Below are positions 4,324 through 5,293 of a DNA stretch of 5,293 bases, one piece after another (positions within the stretch are counted from its first letter, which is position 1; every line of letters begins with the position of its first letter). The translations under genes were made by a program, and so were the position numbers. The notes below the pieces were generated by a model. It saw only the letters and a list, made by a program, of their open reading frames with translations, was not told the DNA's origin and did not search any database. The stretch spans positions 1 through 5,293 of the forward strand of contig JAHWHD010000048.1 of NCBI GenBank assembly GCA_019323525.1, written 5' to 3'. The stretch is from Candidatus Woesearchaeota archaeon (GTDB lineage: Archaea; Nanobdellota; Nanobdellia; Woesearchaeales; JAHWHD01).

Positions 4324-5293
4324 ATTTTTTCCAATTGTTTTTTTCCATCAGAATCATTATCAATCTCATAATCATACTCAACATTATCAACTGTAAAAGA
4401 ATATTTATTGTCATAATAATTTATCAAGAACCATTCAGTAACCTTATCATACTCTTTAGCATCCATCCATTCTAACAGCTGGTCAACAGCTTTATTAGAA
4501 AGAAGCTGTCTCATCCTGTTAAATATATCTTTCAACTGCGAACATTTCTCTTCAGTATCATAATACTCAGGCCTTATCCTCTTAACCCTTGAAGGTATAG
4601 AACTTTTCACCCTTACATTGACACAGTTAGTTTTCATAGCCTTGAACAGGAACTCTGGTATAACCCTGTCACCAACCTTTCTAGACTCCCCTTCTATAAC
4701 TACAAGTTTCTCATTCTTCAACCTTTCACAGTCATGGAATATCAAGCACTCAAACATCTTCTGGCTTCTTTGTTTTAACCCCACTTCGCCCAATAAAGAA
4801 CTCCTGTGCTGTGCATGATCCTCTAGGTCAATCTTAGGAAGGTCAGTCTTCTGTATAAGTTCAGTCTTACCACTTCCTGTAAGGCCATACAGCACCAACA
4901 GCTTAGGCTTAAAGACATATGAAGCCAACCTCTCCCTTACATAAGCCCTATACGCTTTATGCCCTCCATCTAACTGTTTAGCATTAACACCTTCAGTTTC
5001 TAACAACTCAACGATAACCCTAGACCTCATACCCCCTCTCCAGCAATATACAACCACATTTTCTTTTTTTGTCTTTTTTATTATTGTTTTTATTTTTTCA
5101 ATAATCTCATTTTTCTTTTTTTCAAAAATAGCATAACCTTCATCTATGCCCTTATCCTTATCATCTTTGTACATGCACCCTACAATATGTCTTTCTTCAT
5201 TCGATAATATCGCCACATTAAAAGCTCCTGGCACATGACACTCTTCATACTCATCAGGCGTTCTTGTATCTATGAAAATAAAGTTCCCTTCTA
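4287..5293 (-). CDS. selU: tRNA 2-selenouridine synthase, single-chain rhodanese plus P-loop form (5' end outside window)
   Basis: The frame is open to the right edge and gives 334 residues; only a short N-terminal piece is missing compared with the usual ~350-370. SelU (MnmH, YbbB) replaces sulfur by selenium at the wobble 2-thiouridine of certain tRNAs, using selenophosphate, by way of a geranylated intermediate. Visible parts: rhodanese domain with FIDTRTPDEYEECHVPGAFN starting at residue 4, then NEERHIVGCMYK, and the catalytic loop YCWRGGMRS with C83; then a P-loop domain with GLTGSGKT (136-143), DLEDHAQHRSSLLGEVG, and EGESRKVGDRVIPE; and the family C-terminus with YYDNKYSF. The order and motifs match E. 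coli YbbB throughout. A GTG at 5234-5232 is internal (the V of CHVPGAFN), not the start. Archaeal SelU described in Methanococcus is split into two proteins, so an unsplit form here is notable. A Lys-rich stretch before the catalytic loop comes from long A tracts. The gene converges on pyrBI and its last 12 codons overlap it. Confidence 0.93.
   Translation of the reverse strand, partial: EGNFIFIDTRTPDEYEECHVPGAFNVAILSNEERHIVGCMYKDDKDKGIDEGYAIFEKKKNEIIEKIKTIIKKTKKENVVVYCWRGGMRSRVIVELLETEGVNAKQLDGGHKAYRAYVRERLASYVFKPKLLVLYGLTGSGKTELIQKTDLPKIDLEDHAQHRSSLLGEVGLKQRSQKMFECLIFHDCERLKNEKLVVIEGESRKVGDRVIPEFLFKAMKTNCVNVRVKSSIPSRVKRIRPEYYDTEEKCSQLKDIFNRMRQLLSNKAVDQLLEWMDAKEYDKVTEWFLINYYDNKYSFTVDNVEYDYEIDNDSDGKKQLEKIYMKENSDLEAS
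4325..4344 (+). terminator. Oligo-T terminator candidate downstream of pyrBI
   Basis: Directly after the pyrBI TAA stop the plus strand carries T6 (4325-4330) and T7 (4338-4344). Archaeal RNA polymerase can terminate at such tracts without a hairpin. They lie inside the 3' coding part of selU on the other strand, where they encode Lys/Asn-rich sequence, so the tracts could also simply reflect that coding. Confidence 0.42.

Noticed and set aside
4618..4818. Plus-strand frame antisense to selU.
   Set aside because: Shadow of the P-loop domain of selU with no independent support.
5232..5234. GTG as start of the selU gene.
   Set aside because: It is an internal Val in the rhodanese motif CHVPGAFN; upstream codons to the edge encode the expected FIDTRTPDEYEE.
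1..5293. Search for CRISPR arrays, insertion sequences, tRNA or rRNA genes, riboswitches and defence or toxin-antitoxin systems.
   Set aside because: No regularly spaced repeats, transposase or integrase motifs, tRNA-like cloverleaf or effector domains were seen by eye; nearly all bases are covered by the genes listed.

Overview
The window looks archaeal, most likely from an uncultivated, moderately AT-rich lineage; a DPANN-type group such as Woesearchaeota would fit, but that placement is inference. The signs are TATA-like boxes about 25-27 nt upstream of start codons (two of them placed for leaderless mRNAs), an archaeal-type GGGTG ribosome binding site before pyrBI, and seven codons at the left edge that read like the start of archaeal/eukaryotic ribosomal protein S17e. 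There are no rRNA or tRNA genes, insertion sequences, integrases, CRISPR repeats or long repeats. I see no multigene defence or other unknown system.

Layout. (1) 1-23, minus: possible first codons of S17e running off the left edge. (2) 24-148: divergent intergenic region with two palindromic TTTATAAA boxes and a third TATA-like box. (3) 149-868, plus: unrecognised protein that looks like a degenerate CheY-type receiver domain with a helical C-terminal part. (4) 831-1607, minus: ureohydrolase (agmatinase/arginase family) with all metal ligands, overlapping gene 3 tail to tail by 38 bp. (5) 1608-1688: 81-bp bidirectional promoter region. (6) 1689-2750, plus: MscS-family mechanosensitive channel. 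(7) 2824-4323, plus: aspartate carbamoyltransferase with catalytic and regulatory chains fused into one polypeptide. (8) 4287-5293, minus: tRNA 2-selenouridine synthase, single-chain rhodanese plus P-loop form, cut by the right edge and overlapping pyrBI tail to tail by 37 bp.

The genes alternate in strand and each whole gene has its own candidate promoter, so this is a compact set of single-gene units and not an operon. Functions are housekeeping: pyrimidine synthesis, osmotic protection, guanidino-compound hydrolysis and tRNA wobble modification. The points most worth a second look are the fused ATCase with a strongly basic linker and an apparently intact allosteric site, the unsplit SelU in an archaeal-looking setting, the pseudo-receiver protein, and the two tail-to-tail overlaps of nearly equal length.
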